64,000 nucleotides of DNA from Spirodela intermedia. Its lineage: Eukaryota > Streptophyta > Magnoliopsida > Alismatales > Araceae. A program made the position numbers and the translations under genes. The notes beneath the pieces were generated by a model. The model was not told the DNA's origin. It saw nothing but the letters and a program-made list of their open reading frames with translations, and ran no database searches. This document shows positions 1-26,300 of this stretch, in pieces. The stretch lies in the NCBI GenBank assembly GCA_902729315.2, contig LR746272.1, positions 7,528,827 through 7,592,826 of the forward strand, read 5' to 3'. The first letter of the stretch is position 1. Every line of letters starts with the position of its first letter.

Positions 1-683
1 ACTTGAAACGGAAATACTAAGAATTCCAGTGTGGTGGTGGTTTACCCATGCAGCAGGGGAGACAAATAACGACTGGCTAATGACCGCGTATAAATACAGC
101 TAAGTGCCCCGATCGATCAGTGGTGTCGTCGCCGCCACTTTCCTCTTACGATAATACAACAACCCTCCTAACACCGAGATGGAGGCGCATGAATACAACC
201 CTCCCAGTACAAGACGGAGACGCGATCGCCAGACAACCCCTTTCCTGTTCAGCCCACGAAAATGGTATGTGCCCAACAACCGCGCCTAAACTTGCACTCA
301 AGTGCCCCTCAAGCGAATCCCCACCTCCCCAGGACTAATCGATATTCTAAATCCATCGCAATAATTAGCGAACGAGTGAGAAGAGAACATACCCGAAGAA
401 AACAGGAAACAAAAAACTGGCTGAGAATCGGCGGCGGCGCTCCCTTTGAGGAACTGCCTCAAACCTCTTCCAGAGGCGAGCTCTCCTCTCTACCACGGAC
501 CGGAGAGAAGGCGAGCTCCTTAGAATTGCGGGCGTGGGTCAGCGAGGACGGGTTTCCCATCTACTAACCCCCACGACGCCACTATGATCTTCTCTTAAAT
601 CCAATGTACCACTTCCCACGAGGTGACCCATCGATGAAAGAGGAATGAAATGGGCCTGCTAAGCCCGGTAACACCTCGGCCCA

Positions 684-709
684 TCTCTCTCTCTCTCTCT
701 CTCTCTCTC
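684..709. repeat. (TC)n microsatellite
   Basis: Uninterrupted TC dinucleotide run of about 26 bases, seen directly. Confidence 0.95.
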
Positions 710-889
710 AACTTGGCAAGGACTTTTATCCCGTTAGATAGGTTCCTCCGATCTCGAATAGAAAAAGCTACTCTGTCGAAGGCTGAAAAAAATATATTAT
801 TTATAATTTAATTAATTTATTTATGGAGTCCCAATTATGCAGTTGGTATAAATTATATAAAAAAATATTCAATCAGATGGAAAAAAAAG

Positions 890-1347
890 AGGGGCATGCA
901 ATCAATTTCCCATTATTTTAGAGTAAATAAGATATGATCCGCTCTAAATAAGATATGGAATATTATTGAAGATATTGTTGAAGCCGTGGAATAATATAAT
1001 TCAGGAAAATATTAATAAAACCCATTCAAGAGAGAGGAGATTTCTTAATTGACATCGGTTTCCCATTATTTCATAGTTTCCAAAATACATTAGTTTGTCA
1101 AGAATATATATTTTTCTAGATGGGAAAAAAAATAATTCCCATTAATTTTGATTAAATAAGATATGATCCACTCTAAAAAAGATATGGAATATTATTGAAG
1201 ATAATGTTGCACTTGTGGAATAATATAATTCAGGAAAATATTAATAAAATATCCATTTAAGAGAGAGGAGGTTTCTTAATTGATATTGGTTTCCCATTAT
1301 ATAATACTTTCCAAAATAGGTTATTTTTTCGATAATATTTTTTTTCT
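890..1347. repeat. Two-copy AT-rich tandem duplication, period about 229 bp
   Basis: The block beginning near 890 recurs near 1119. Shared landmarks keep the same order in both copies: GATATGATCC at 931 and 1160, then GGAATATTATTGAAGAT, AATATAATTCAGGAAAATA, AGAGAGAGGAG, TTTCCCATTAT and TTTCCAAAATA. The copies differ by scattered substitutions and small indels, so the duplication is not recent. It shows no coding potential. Confidence 0.85.
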
Positions 1348-1385
1348 TGGTGTGTAAAGTTTGGGTTGATTATTGTTTAATCTTT

Positions 1386-1399
1386 TATATATATATTTC
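1386..1399 (+). promoter_or_regulatory. Possible TATA region for LeuRS
   Basis: A TTTATATATATAT run lies about 225 bp upstream of the proposed LeuRS start codon. This suits a TATA element with a roughly 200-nt leader. The surrounding DNA is AT-rich, so the match may be chance. Confidence 0.3.
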
Positions 1400-1478
1400 A
1401 TGATGCGAATAATAATCGGGTATGGTAGAAGGGGATGCGTTCAGAATCGGAGGCGCGGTGTGACGGAGTCCATGTAGC

Positions 1479-1507
1479 TTTAGCGTGTCCCGCAGGAACA
1501 CGCTAAA
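1479..1507. repeat. Perfect 10-bp inverted repeat (hairpin) upstream of LeuRS
   Basis: TTTAGCGTGT and its exact reverse complement ACACGCTAAA are separated by 9 bases. The hairpin sits about 115 bp before the LeuRS ATG, so it may lie in the 5' leader. Its function is unknown. Confidence 0.75.
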
Positions 1508-1620
1508 CATTTGAAGATTACCCGGGCTCTCCCATATCCCATTTAGATTCTTGCTCACCACTCCCTCCCTCCACTGCGACGCCCGCCAATTCTCTCCTCT
1601 CCGCCATCGTCTCCTCAGAG

Positions 1621-18308
<16,688 letters not shown>

Positions 18309-18479
18309 TAAGTTCATGTGATTATTATTCTTATTATTGTCATCATCATCATTATTTTCCTCCATTTGTATTCCCCCTTCACCATCATGTAAAACTTTTT
18401 CCGAGGAGGACCGGGATGAAGAGTTTGAGCAACAACCCAGAAAAGTTTCAATTGGATCCTCACTAAAGACACCCCAATA

Positions 18480-18480
<1 letters not shown>

Positions 18481-18545
<65 letters not shown>

Positions 18546-18717
18546 CTCTCTCTTCCTCTTCCTCTCTTTCTCTCTCTCTCTCTCCTCTCTCTCTTCCTCT
18601 CCCTCTCCCTTCCTCTCCTCTCCTCTCCCTCTTCTCTCCTCTCTTCTCTCTCTCCCTCCTTCTTCCCCCCTCTCTCTCTCCCCCTCTCCCCCCCCCTCTC
18701 TCTCTCTCCTTCCGCAA
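18481..18717. repeat. CT-rich microsatellite, LeuRS 3' flank
   Basis: About 60 bases of pure CT are followed by imperfect CT/CCT/TCC repeats to 18717. An AATAAA at 18739-18744 lies just beyond. If that signal is used, the tract belongs to the LeuRS 3' untranslated region. Confidence 0.95.
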
Positions 18718-18738
18718 GGTATTATCTACGTGATTATT

Positions 18739-18744
18739 AATAAA
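18739..18744 (+). terminator. Candidate LeuRS polyadenylation signal
   Basis: An AATAAA hexamer sits about 430 bases after the LeuRS stop. Plant poly(A) signals are loose, so this is only a candidate. Confidence 0.3.
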
Positions 18745-19467
18745 GCGGACTCGGCTGGGCTGCCCCCAAATGGCATCTTCATCCCCCCGGGATTTTCCTC
18801 CGTCTTCTTCCCCAGCTTGCTTTTCTCTGAGAAGGCTGACTGTATATTTCCTGCATGGTTCCAGGACGGACGGAGAGAGAGAGAGAGACGCACAGAACAG
18901 CCTCTGTTACAGTGGGGTAAATCTCATGAGCCCCCGTCCTTCCCACGCATGCATGAGCTAAGCAGCCCATCTCTCTCTCTCTCGCTCTCTCTCTTACCTA
19001 ATGTACAAGAGTATAAGGGGCACGGCTTTCCTGTCTGGCCAAGCTAGCTCGTCGTATTCAGACAGCCCGGAGGTCTATTCAACACACACAAGACAGGTGT
19101 CTGCATCATTCTCTATTTAGTTCGTGCATGGAGCACGTCCGCGTCTTCTCATTCTTCGCACGCCAGACCACCCCATTTTCTTAATGAAGGCTTATTTTCT
19201 ACGTAAATGGCAACAAAAAATATATATGAGGAAATATCATGTAGGAAAATGCTTCCCCTATTCAGAACAAGACCTGTAGACGTCTATGTTCTTAACTACA
19301 CTTCAATATTATTAAACTAAGACCATTTTTCAAATCAGACAAAACTTCAAATGATAGTCAAACAAGGTGGTTTCTTCAGCATCACCATTTAGTTGGGCTT
19401 GCTTTGGACCACATCGAGTCAACTCAGCCCTTTATAAGCATTTATAAGATATAGATCAACATATTGC

Positions 19468-19471
<4 letters not shown>

Positions 19472-19499
<28 letters not shown>
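19472..19499. repeat. (GA)n microsatellite
   Basis: Pure GA dinucleotide run of about 28 bases. Confidence 0.95.
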
Positions 19500-20289
19500 C
19501 TACGAGATTCTTGAGGAAATCTGAGAACCCGGGTGCAAGTTTTTGGCCTTATTGCTGGGATTCAACCTTATCGGGTCATACCATCTGGGGTTATCTTAAA
19601 CCACGTGCAGAGCACTACTAATCTCGGTCTGACCTGTTCTAAGTCTTGTGCTGGAAGGTTGAAAATTACTGCTGACCTGCGGAAGTCTAACCAGAAATAG
19701 TGAACGTGTGATTTCTTAGCTGGCAGCAGGTGGGGAGTTGTAGGGGCAACAAGGATCAATAGGTCAACGCGGTTCCTCAACCAAAGCCTAGCAAGCCGAG
19801 CTGTGGGGACCGCCCACTGCCAGGGTCAACTTGCGAGGTCAACGGCTGCAAACCAGACATCCTGGGCTAATCAGAGAGAAATAAATTTTATCGTCACTAA
19901 GAATTTTTAATTCGTGAAAATTCCAGGTCATAAATGAAAACTGTAGGATTATCTTCCGGGCAGGGCGTCATCCAACAGGGAAACTCACCCTTTTTAGATA
20001 AATAAATTACTATAGTGCCGAAAATTATGATCCCTTGTCTCTCAATAAATAAGGAAAATCCTGACCTTTATCCGAATGCCATGATATGACGTTGACAATT
20101 TTTTCTTGAAAGATAGCCCGTGTAATTATTTTTCTTTGGAGGGTTTTTCGAACAATTCTAATTAATGGAAAGACATCCTCCGTCTATCGACACCACCACC
20201 ACATCTAAATCGGCTGATCTTCGTCATTCTGGATACGTTAATGCTCCTCATTCCACAAAATGGGTTCGGCAGGCCGGTACATATATATA

Positions 20290-20450
20290 CGTAGAGAGAT
20301 CGAGAGAGGAGAGAGATAGAGGGGGCGAGAGAGAGAGAAAAAGATGGATACAGATAGACAGAAAGAGAGAGAGATAGGGAGAGAGATAGAGGGGGCGAGA
20401 GAGAAAGAGAAAGGTAGATATAGATGGACAGAAAGAGAGAGAGAGATAGG

Positions 20451-20496
<46 letters not shown>

Positions 20497-20558
20497 AGAA
20501 AGATGGATATTGATAGACAGAAAAAGAGATAGGGAGAGAATACAAAGAGAGAGAGATA

Positions 20559-20622
<64 letters not shown>

Positions 20623-20711
20623 GGGAGAGATAGATAGATAGATATAGAGAGAGAGAGAGAGAGAGAGGGGGGAGTTACATGGGAGAGAGAGAGAGAGGGG
20701 GGAGAGGGGGG

Positions 20712-20747
<36 letters not shown>

Positions 20748-20841
20748 AGAGAGGAGGGAGAGAGAGAGAGAGAGGGAGAGAGGGAGAGAGAGAGAGAGAG
20801 GGAGAGAGAGAGGGAGAGAGAGAGGGAGAGATAGATAGATA

Positions 20842-20889
<48 letters not shown>
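20290..20889. repeat. Long compound (GA)n / GATA / GGGA tract at the GT61 3' end
   Basis: About 600 bases of GAGA with interspersed GATAGATA and GGGAG variants and short repeats such as AAGATGGATA followed by GATAGACAGA. It ends about 28 bases from the GT61 stop codon, so the GT61 transcript (minus strand) would carry a long CU-rich 3' untranslated region unless it terminates at once. Confidence 0.95.
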
Positions 20890-20893
<4 letters not shown>

Positions 20894-20917
20894 CAGGTTG
20901 AGGGAGCAACTGAAGCC

Positions 20918-22450
20918 TTAAGGCGGGGGTTGGGAATCGGGTTGGGGTAGGAGCTGGAGGGCTTCCAAGAGAGTGAGCCTGAGCCTGCTCAGGTGAGGCC
21001 TCAAGCTCCGATTATCAATGTACAGAGATTTTATGGGGTCCTTCAGCACGGGGTAGCTCTCCGCGAGGGAGCTCTCGTCTTCCTTCACCCTGTACTCCAG
21101 GTACCGGAGCCCCATCCCCTCTGCCGGCTCCCTGAAGCTGCTCCTCGCCGGCCAGTCCACGCCCCCCGGCGGCGCCGCCACCTGGACCACCACCGCCGCC
21201 GGCGGTAGGAACACCATGTTGGCCAGTTCCGCCTCGCCGGCGGCGATCATCACGTCGGCGGTGTTCACCAGCCTGGCAAATAGGTCGAGCTCGCTCCTTC
21301 CGTCTAGATCTCCGGTGACCACCTCGAAACCCAAGCTTCTGGCCATCTCCGCCATGCCCCGCTCGTTGTGGAACTCCCTCGCCTTCTTTCTCGATATAAT
21401 CAGCAGCCGCGGCTGGCGGCAGCGCCGCCCCTCCGCCGCCCGCCGGCGCAGCCCGAAGGACTCCACCAGAAGCTCCCTGAAGTCCGCCATGGAGTAACCC
21501 GACCGCGTGAGGGAGGCGTCCACTCTGAGCTCCCTGCGGAACACCGGCCCCAGGATGACCTTCGGGAAGCAGCGGACCTCGTCGGCGCCGATGCTGTCGC
21601 CAGCGTCGATGACCTCGTACCTGGAGAGCCGGCTCAGGAGGGGGAGGTACCTCGCCACCCACCATGGCTTGTTGTCGGAGACCAGGAGGTGAACCTCGCT
21701 GTGGAAATGGTAAGAGGTTATGAAGAGCGGGATGAGCACGTCGGTGAGGTCGTAGAAGATGTTGCCAGTGAAGCCGGCGGCGGAGAAGACGACGGCGGGG
21801 GCCGCGTGCGTCGTCGTGCAGGCCGGCGCCGCCGGGTCGCCGGCAGCAAGTTGCCGGATCGTCCACTGCTTTACGTCCGACTGGGTGAGGCTCCCCTTCC
21901 TCACGTACGGCCGGATCAGCCACACGGCGGCGGCGCCGCCTCCCGGCGCGGTGGCGGAACGGAGGAAGAAGATGGTGGAGTTGGCTTGCACCCTGACATC
22001 GCCCTCCACCTCGCAGATGTCTGATCTCTTCCCCGACGTGTCGCAGATCGGTCTCTTTTCCCTCTCCTTCTCGATCATCTCATCGTCATAGTCCTCTGCG
22101 AGAAGAAACACAGGATCATGGATTCTAGGAAGACGAAGAAATCTTTGAACAATGGACGATGCTCTGGTGATTACTTACCCAACGGTGGCAAGTTCTCCGT
22201 CGTCTGGTCATCTTCCACCCTCGCCGGTGCACTTAAAGCTGCGGAGGGAAGAAGACGAACATCTGTTAGCGAGCGAGCGAGAGAGAGAGAGAGAGAGAGA
22301 AGGGATTCGACAATAGTCACCATGAGGAGCGGGGCAGTGACGGGGCTTGATGAGCGAGAGGACACAGAGAGACAAGGCGAGGAAGGCGACAATGAGAAAG
22401 CTTCCCATCTTCATGGGTTCTTGCCTGCCGAAGCCCCTCAGATGTTTCAT
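20918..22450 (-). CDS. GT61-family glycosyltransferase (xylan arabinosyl/xylosyltransferase-like)
   Basis: Predicted Golgi type II membrane enzyme that adds a pentose side chain to xylan or a glycoprotein glycan. Exons on the minus strand: 22450-22321, 22238-22179, 22095-20918, joining to 1368 nt, 455 aa. Residues 13-34 form one hydrophobic anchor (GSFLIVAFLALSLCVLSLI). An acidic stem follows, then the DUF563/GT61 domain with CDTSGKRSDICEVEGDVR, SAAGFTGNIFYDLTDVLIPL, LLVSDNKPWW, a conserved CFPKVILG, and LLIISRKKAREFHNE. The GSE-type stretch AGEAELANMVFLPP fits the donor-binding end of the fold. The coding DNA is strongly GC-rich. An alternative in-frame ATG at 22414 (MKMGSF) may be the true start, because a TATA box lies only about 35 bases before the first ATG. 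The exact sugar donor cannot be told. Confidence 0.92.
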
Positions 22451-22484
22451 CTCTCCCTCCCTCTCTCTCTCTCTCTCTGGCTGA

Positions 22485-22492
22485 TTTATAAA
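22485..22492 (-). promoter_or_regulatory. TATA box, GT61 proximal copy
   Basis: TTTATAAA about 35 bases upstream of the first GT61 ATG and 71 bases upstream of the second ATG (22414). The spacing favours the second ATG if this box is used. Confidence 0.55.
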
Positions 22493-22667
22493 GCGAGGGA
22501 AAGAGCGAAATAAACCCACTCTCTCCTACGCTTCTCTGTTTTTGATGGGCCACGGTGGCGTTGACCAAGGCTTGATGGGCCATTTTCAGCACTGCTCACC
22601 GGGCCCATAATTATCCGCATTATTGCCCATACAACTGTGCCCTTCTTTAATTGGGCCCATAATCATT

Positions 22668-22679
22668 TGCCACGTGGCA
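22668..22679. promoter_or_regulatory. G-box palindrome
   Basis: TGCCACGTGGCA, a perfect 12-bp palindrome centred on CACGTG, lies in the spacer between the two promoter copies. It is a typical bZIP/bHLH binding site in plants. Confidence 0.55.
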
Positions 22680-22727
22680 TCCCACTCTCTCTACTCAAAC
22701 AGGATCTCTCTCTCTTTCTCTCTCTGA

Positions 22728-22735
22728 TTTATAAA
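22728..22735 (-). promoter_or_regulatory. TATA box, GT61 distal (duplicated) copy
   Basis: Second TTTATAAA in the duplicated unit, about 243 bases upstream of the proximal box. It could drive a longer GT61 leader. Confidence 0.4.
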
Positions 22736-23347
22736 ACGAGGGAAAGAGTGGAACCCATTTTCCCCTATGCTCTCTTTTTGATGTGCCACGAGGGCGTTGA
22801 CCAAGACTTTATGGGCCATTTTCAGCACTGCTTACCGGGCCCATAATCAGCTGCAGTCGGCCCATACAACTGTAACCTTCTTTGATTGGGCCTATAAACA
22901 GGCTCTCTCTCTGTCTCTCTCCCTCACTATGTTGGCAAGGGTGTGTGGGAAATATGCATATTAAATAAATAAAAGGTGAAAATGTGGTTGGGACAAGTCT
23001 ATAATAATTTTTTGGTCCCTCTGAAGAATATCAGAAAGGGGGTGAAATTAGTGAGGGGATGGGCTGCCGCCCTTCCCCGACTCGCTGAAAACCCTTCCCA
23101 TCCGATCATCGACCGTTGAAAGTTGATCGGTCGGCTGGATATGGCTCAGCATTCCAAAGGCGGGGGACACTGGTTTCTTCTTTCTCCTCCGAAGAGGGTA
23201 GGGGGTTCTAGGAGGGTTTTTCGCCCTTCCACCCCCGCACGCCGGCGACCGCCGCCAAGGCATCCTCCATACATCCTTCCTTCTCTGCGGGATCTTCTGT
23301 GTCGGATCGTTGATTCTTCGCGATCGCCGCGGGATATCCAGATTTTG

Positions 23348-26300
23348 ATGTGCAGCAACGCCGCCTTCAGCGTCTCCGCGAGCCGCCATCCCTTCGCCGT
23401 CGAGAGCGCTGTCCTCGCCGCCACGAAGGGGATCGTCCTCACCAATCCGTCGGTTCCAGGATCCCAAGACATGTGGAGGAGCTTCACCAGGAGGGCCTCC
23501 TCGTTGCCGCCGCCGTGCAAGTTGAGCCTTGTGGGAGAATCCTGCCCCGCCCGTCACACGCCGCTTCTCCTGGCGGTCCCCGGATTCTCGGCTGTTTCTT
23601 CTGGGGAGCAGCTAATTACGAACACTGCGTCGGAGCCAGGTCGCAGATGGTTGGTTTGCGTCGGCCTCCGATGGAATGGGCATACGACTACAGAGTCCTC
23701 TGGATCGTCTAGGAATCTGGCCGGGAAGAGTTTCGACGTGACTTGTCGTTACCGGGGTTTTGCCAGCGTTGCCGAGGAGGTCTCTCCAACAGATGCGGAA
23801 GAGGAGGCTGCTTCCATTGAGGGCCTCCAGGAGCTGATGGAAGAGCTTAGCAAGGATGGGAGCGAGGGTATAAAGCGGCTCGAGAAGTCTGAGGATGTTC
23901 AGCTGATGGTATTGACCCCACAGCCACTTCCTGGACAGCAGCAGATTCATCGGCAGCATCAGAAGCAGATATCTGGAATGGGCCAAAAGAAGTATTTTAT
24001 GCTTCGACGTAGACAGATAAAAATTGAAACAGAGGCTTGGGAACAGGCTGCAAAGGAGTATAGGGAGCTGTTGGTGGACATGTGTGAGCAGAAGCTGGCC
24101 CCCAACCTACCGTACATGAAATCTTTGTTCCTGGGGTGGTTCGAGCCATTGCGCAATAGGATTGAGGAAGAGCAGCAGGCTTACAGAGAAGGAAAGAGTA
24201 AGGCAGCTTATGGCCCTTACTTTGATCAGTTGCCTGCAGAGATGATGTCAGTGATAACGATGCACAAGTTGATGGGGCTGTTGATGACTGGAGGTGGTGA
24301 TGGTAGCACGCGGGTGATCCAAGCTGCATGCCAAGTTGGTGAAGCCATTGAGCAAGAGGTGGGCAAGAAATAGCTTCATTTTTAATAGGAAGCTGTTTCA
24401 AACCTACTATTCATTGGGATAAGTTTTTAATTTCCATTTTTCGATGATTTCTTCTACTTTCTGTTTCAAATGGGCATCTATGCTACGGAGTAGCAGTTCT
24501 GAAAGTTTTTGTTTAACTTTTTATTTATCGGATTTAAACCAAGGATCCCTTTCTTTACAAGGGGAAATAGTTGATGATACATAACATATGTGAACATAAC
24601 GTCCAAGAACTCTCTCTGTCCTCGCCCTCCTACACAGAAAACGAAAAAATGTGTTTTTCATTAACCTACCCGGTAGAAACTCTGCCAACCTGTCACATAT
24701 TATTGCTATTCTTATCTTCATTACTCTATATATTAACTATGGTATTGCTGGGTGCTAGAATGCTCAACTGCTCGGCCACTTAGTGAAGACATTCATGTTT
24801 ATGTCTCAATGAGGAACAACTGGATTTTTCAAGAACATGCTTCCTCAGTTAAGAGGGTAGGCAGTGCCATATGTGATTGAGTGCGAGAGCAGTCCATAAA
24901 CTTTTGTAATGAGTATGGGTAATGTTCGAGCTGCTTTGATCTTGAGGGGTTTTAGAGGTTTAACCTGGGCTCATATCTTGACATAGACTGTAAATGTGTT
25001 ATAAATAGGTTCGAGGTTCTTTGAAAGCCCAGTGGATGTAAAATATCCTATTTATTTTTGCATGTTTCATTCACTAGTGTTACCCTCCACATTTAAGAGA
25101 AACGTTTAGATCTGTGATTATTCCCAAAAGAGTACACGCCGATGAGATGAATAAATATAGATATGTGACATTATTATATTCATGGTAACTATCACCTAGT
25201 ATAGCAGAATTGGTTGAAAGAAACCAATCAACTTTTGTGGAGTTAAGGTGTATCTTGGATTAATTTTATGTCAACTTATGCAGGCATTCATTCCCCGATG
25301 GTAATTGGGAAACGTGCAGTTACTAATTTGGACATTAGTAATGCTTTCGATAGGGTAAGCTAGAATTGGACATGAGCTTCATTTCTAGAGTAAGAATTTC
25401 CATCTTCATTAGTTGTGGATCATGTGGATATTTCAGAGTTTCTGGGGTTTGAGGAAAATGGATTCTCTCCACTTTCTCTTAAGTGGTAATTATTAGGGGA
25501 TTCGTATTTTTTGGAATGGCATTTCACTTACCCTCAATCTTTAAAGGACGTTATTTTCCTTGAAAAAAGTTGATTTAGAGGGCGTTGAATTTTTTAAATT
25601 GTTGGTGATTTTACGCATGGCACTGAACTATGCATACATCTAGGAAAAATACAATTTCTTGAGTTTGAAAATTTGAAGGAAGTGATGCCCAAAGGTTTTA
25701 TTCAATCTTAATATCAGTGTTATCAGGATTGAGGCATAATGGTTGAGGCGTGGATAATTTATTGAGCTCAGCTCAGATTGGAGTTCGTATTTTAAGATAT
25801 TGATGATCCTTTGCAGGTGCGCACTAACATTTTGGAATCATCAATAGATCTATTAAGCCGGTGGATAATTGTCATCAGTAATTGAAATTTTGATTAACGT
25901 TGTATTCTCATTATTCTTTTGCAATTTTTTTGGAACTTGGTAGCGGCTTCAATTTTAGTTTACCACTTGAAAGATGTAGCTTTTCTTTTTTTAATGATTA
26001 CACGGAGCCTTTTACGAGGAAATAATATGATATTCGACATCTTTTTCTTTTGGGGAAGTCAGTTCTTATTTTAGAAATATTGAGCTTATACACCTTTATT
26101 ACTTTCTATAAAATATATAGAAATTCATGTTGCATTTGTTCTAGTCATTCGTCTATTATATAACCTCAAATCTTTTTTTTTTGTTTGGTAACTTTTTGTT
26201 TCTCTTGGTATTCTTTTGTATATTGTAAAGTAAAGATTGTCTTTTGTGCTTTGTGTCCGTCAGACAGAAAGTTGATTTGTATATGGTTTGAATTAATCAG

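Larger units (their letters stand above)
1..1620. other. Upstream intergenic DNA, no gene supported
   Basis: The first about 600 bases are moderately GC-rich and contain only short open frames with no recognisable domain. They could be the 5' untranslated region or first exon of a minus-strand gene lying to the left, but nothing proves it. From about 780 the DNA becomes very AT-rich and includes the tandem repeat and hairpin listed separately. The last 200 bases should hold the LeuRS promoter. Confidence 0.5.
18309..20917. other. Convergent intergenic region between LeuRS and GT61
   Basis: Holds the 3' ends of two genes transcribed toward each other. It consists of a CT tract, unique DNA from about 18750 to 20280 with no coding potential that I can support, and a long GA tract. 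Long Ser/Leu or Arg/Glu open frames here are translated microsatellite. Confidence 0.8.
22455..22897. repeat. Tandem duplication of the GT61 promoter (about 200-240 bp unit)
   Basis: Copy A (about 22455-22662) and copy B (about 22705-22897) share in order a CT run, GATTTATAAA, CGAGGGAAAGAG, GGCGTTGACCAAG (GGGCGTTGACCAAG in copy B), GGGCCATTTTCAGCACTGCT, CCGGGCCCATAAT, GCCCATACAACTGT and CCTTCTTT. Copy A overlaps the GT61 start region, and copy B places a second TATA box and motif set upstream. Confidence 0.92.
22451..23347. promoter_or_regulatory. Divergent promoter region between GT61 and RPOT
   Basis: The two genes diverge across this segment. It contains repeated GGCCCA/TGGGCC (site II-like) motifs, a perfect G-box palindrome, two TATA boxes facing GT61, and a tandem duplication. 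Direction-specific control is inference. Confidence 0.6.

Noticed and set aside
18337-19047. A 236-codon Ser/Leu-rich open frame after LeuRS
   Set aside because: It is the translation of the CT microsatellite and flanking DNA. It has no start context, no domain and no family resemblance.
20238-20909. Long Ser/Leu minus-strand frame and Arg/Glu plus-strand frames
   Set aside because: Pure translation of the GA/CT tract.
21015-22024. Long open frames of 302 and 218 codons overlapping GT61 in other frames
   Set aside because: GC-rich coding DNA commonly lacks stops in shadow frames. Only the -20918 frame shows GT61 motifs.
23048-23557. Minus-strand open frames opposite RPOT exon 1
   Set aside because: Arg/Gly/Pro-rich shadows of the GC-rich first exon with no domain.
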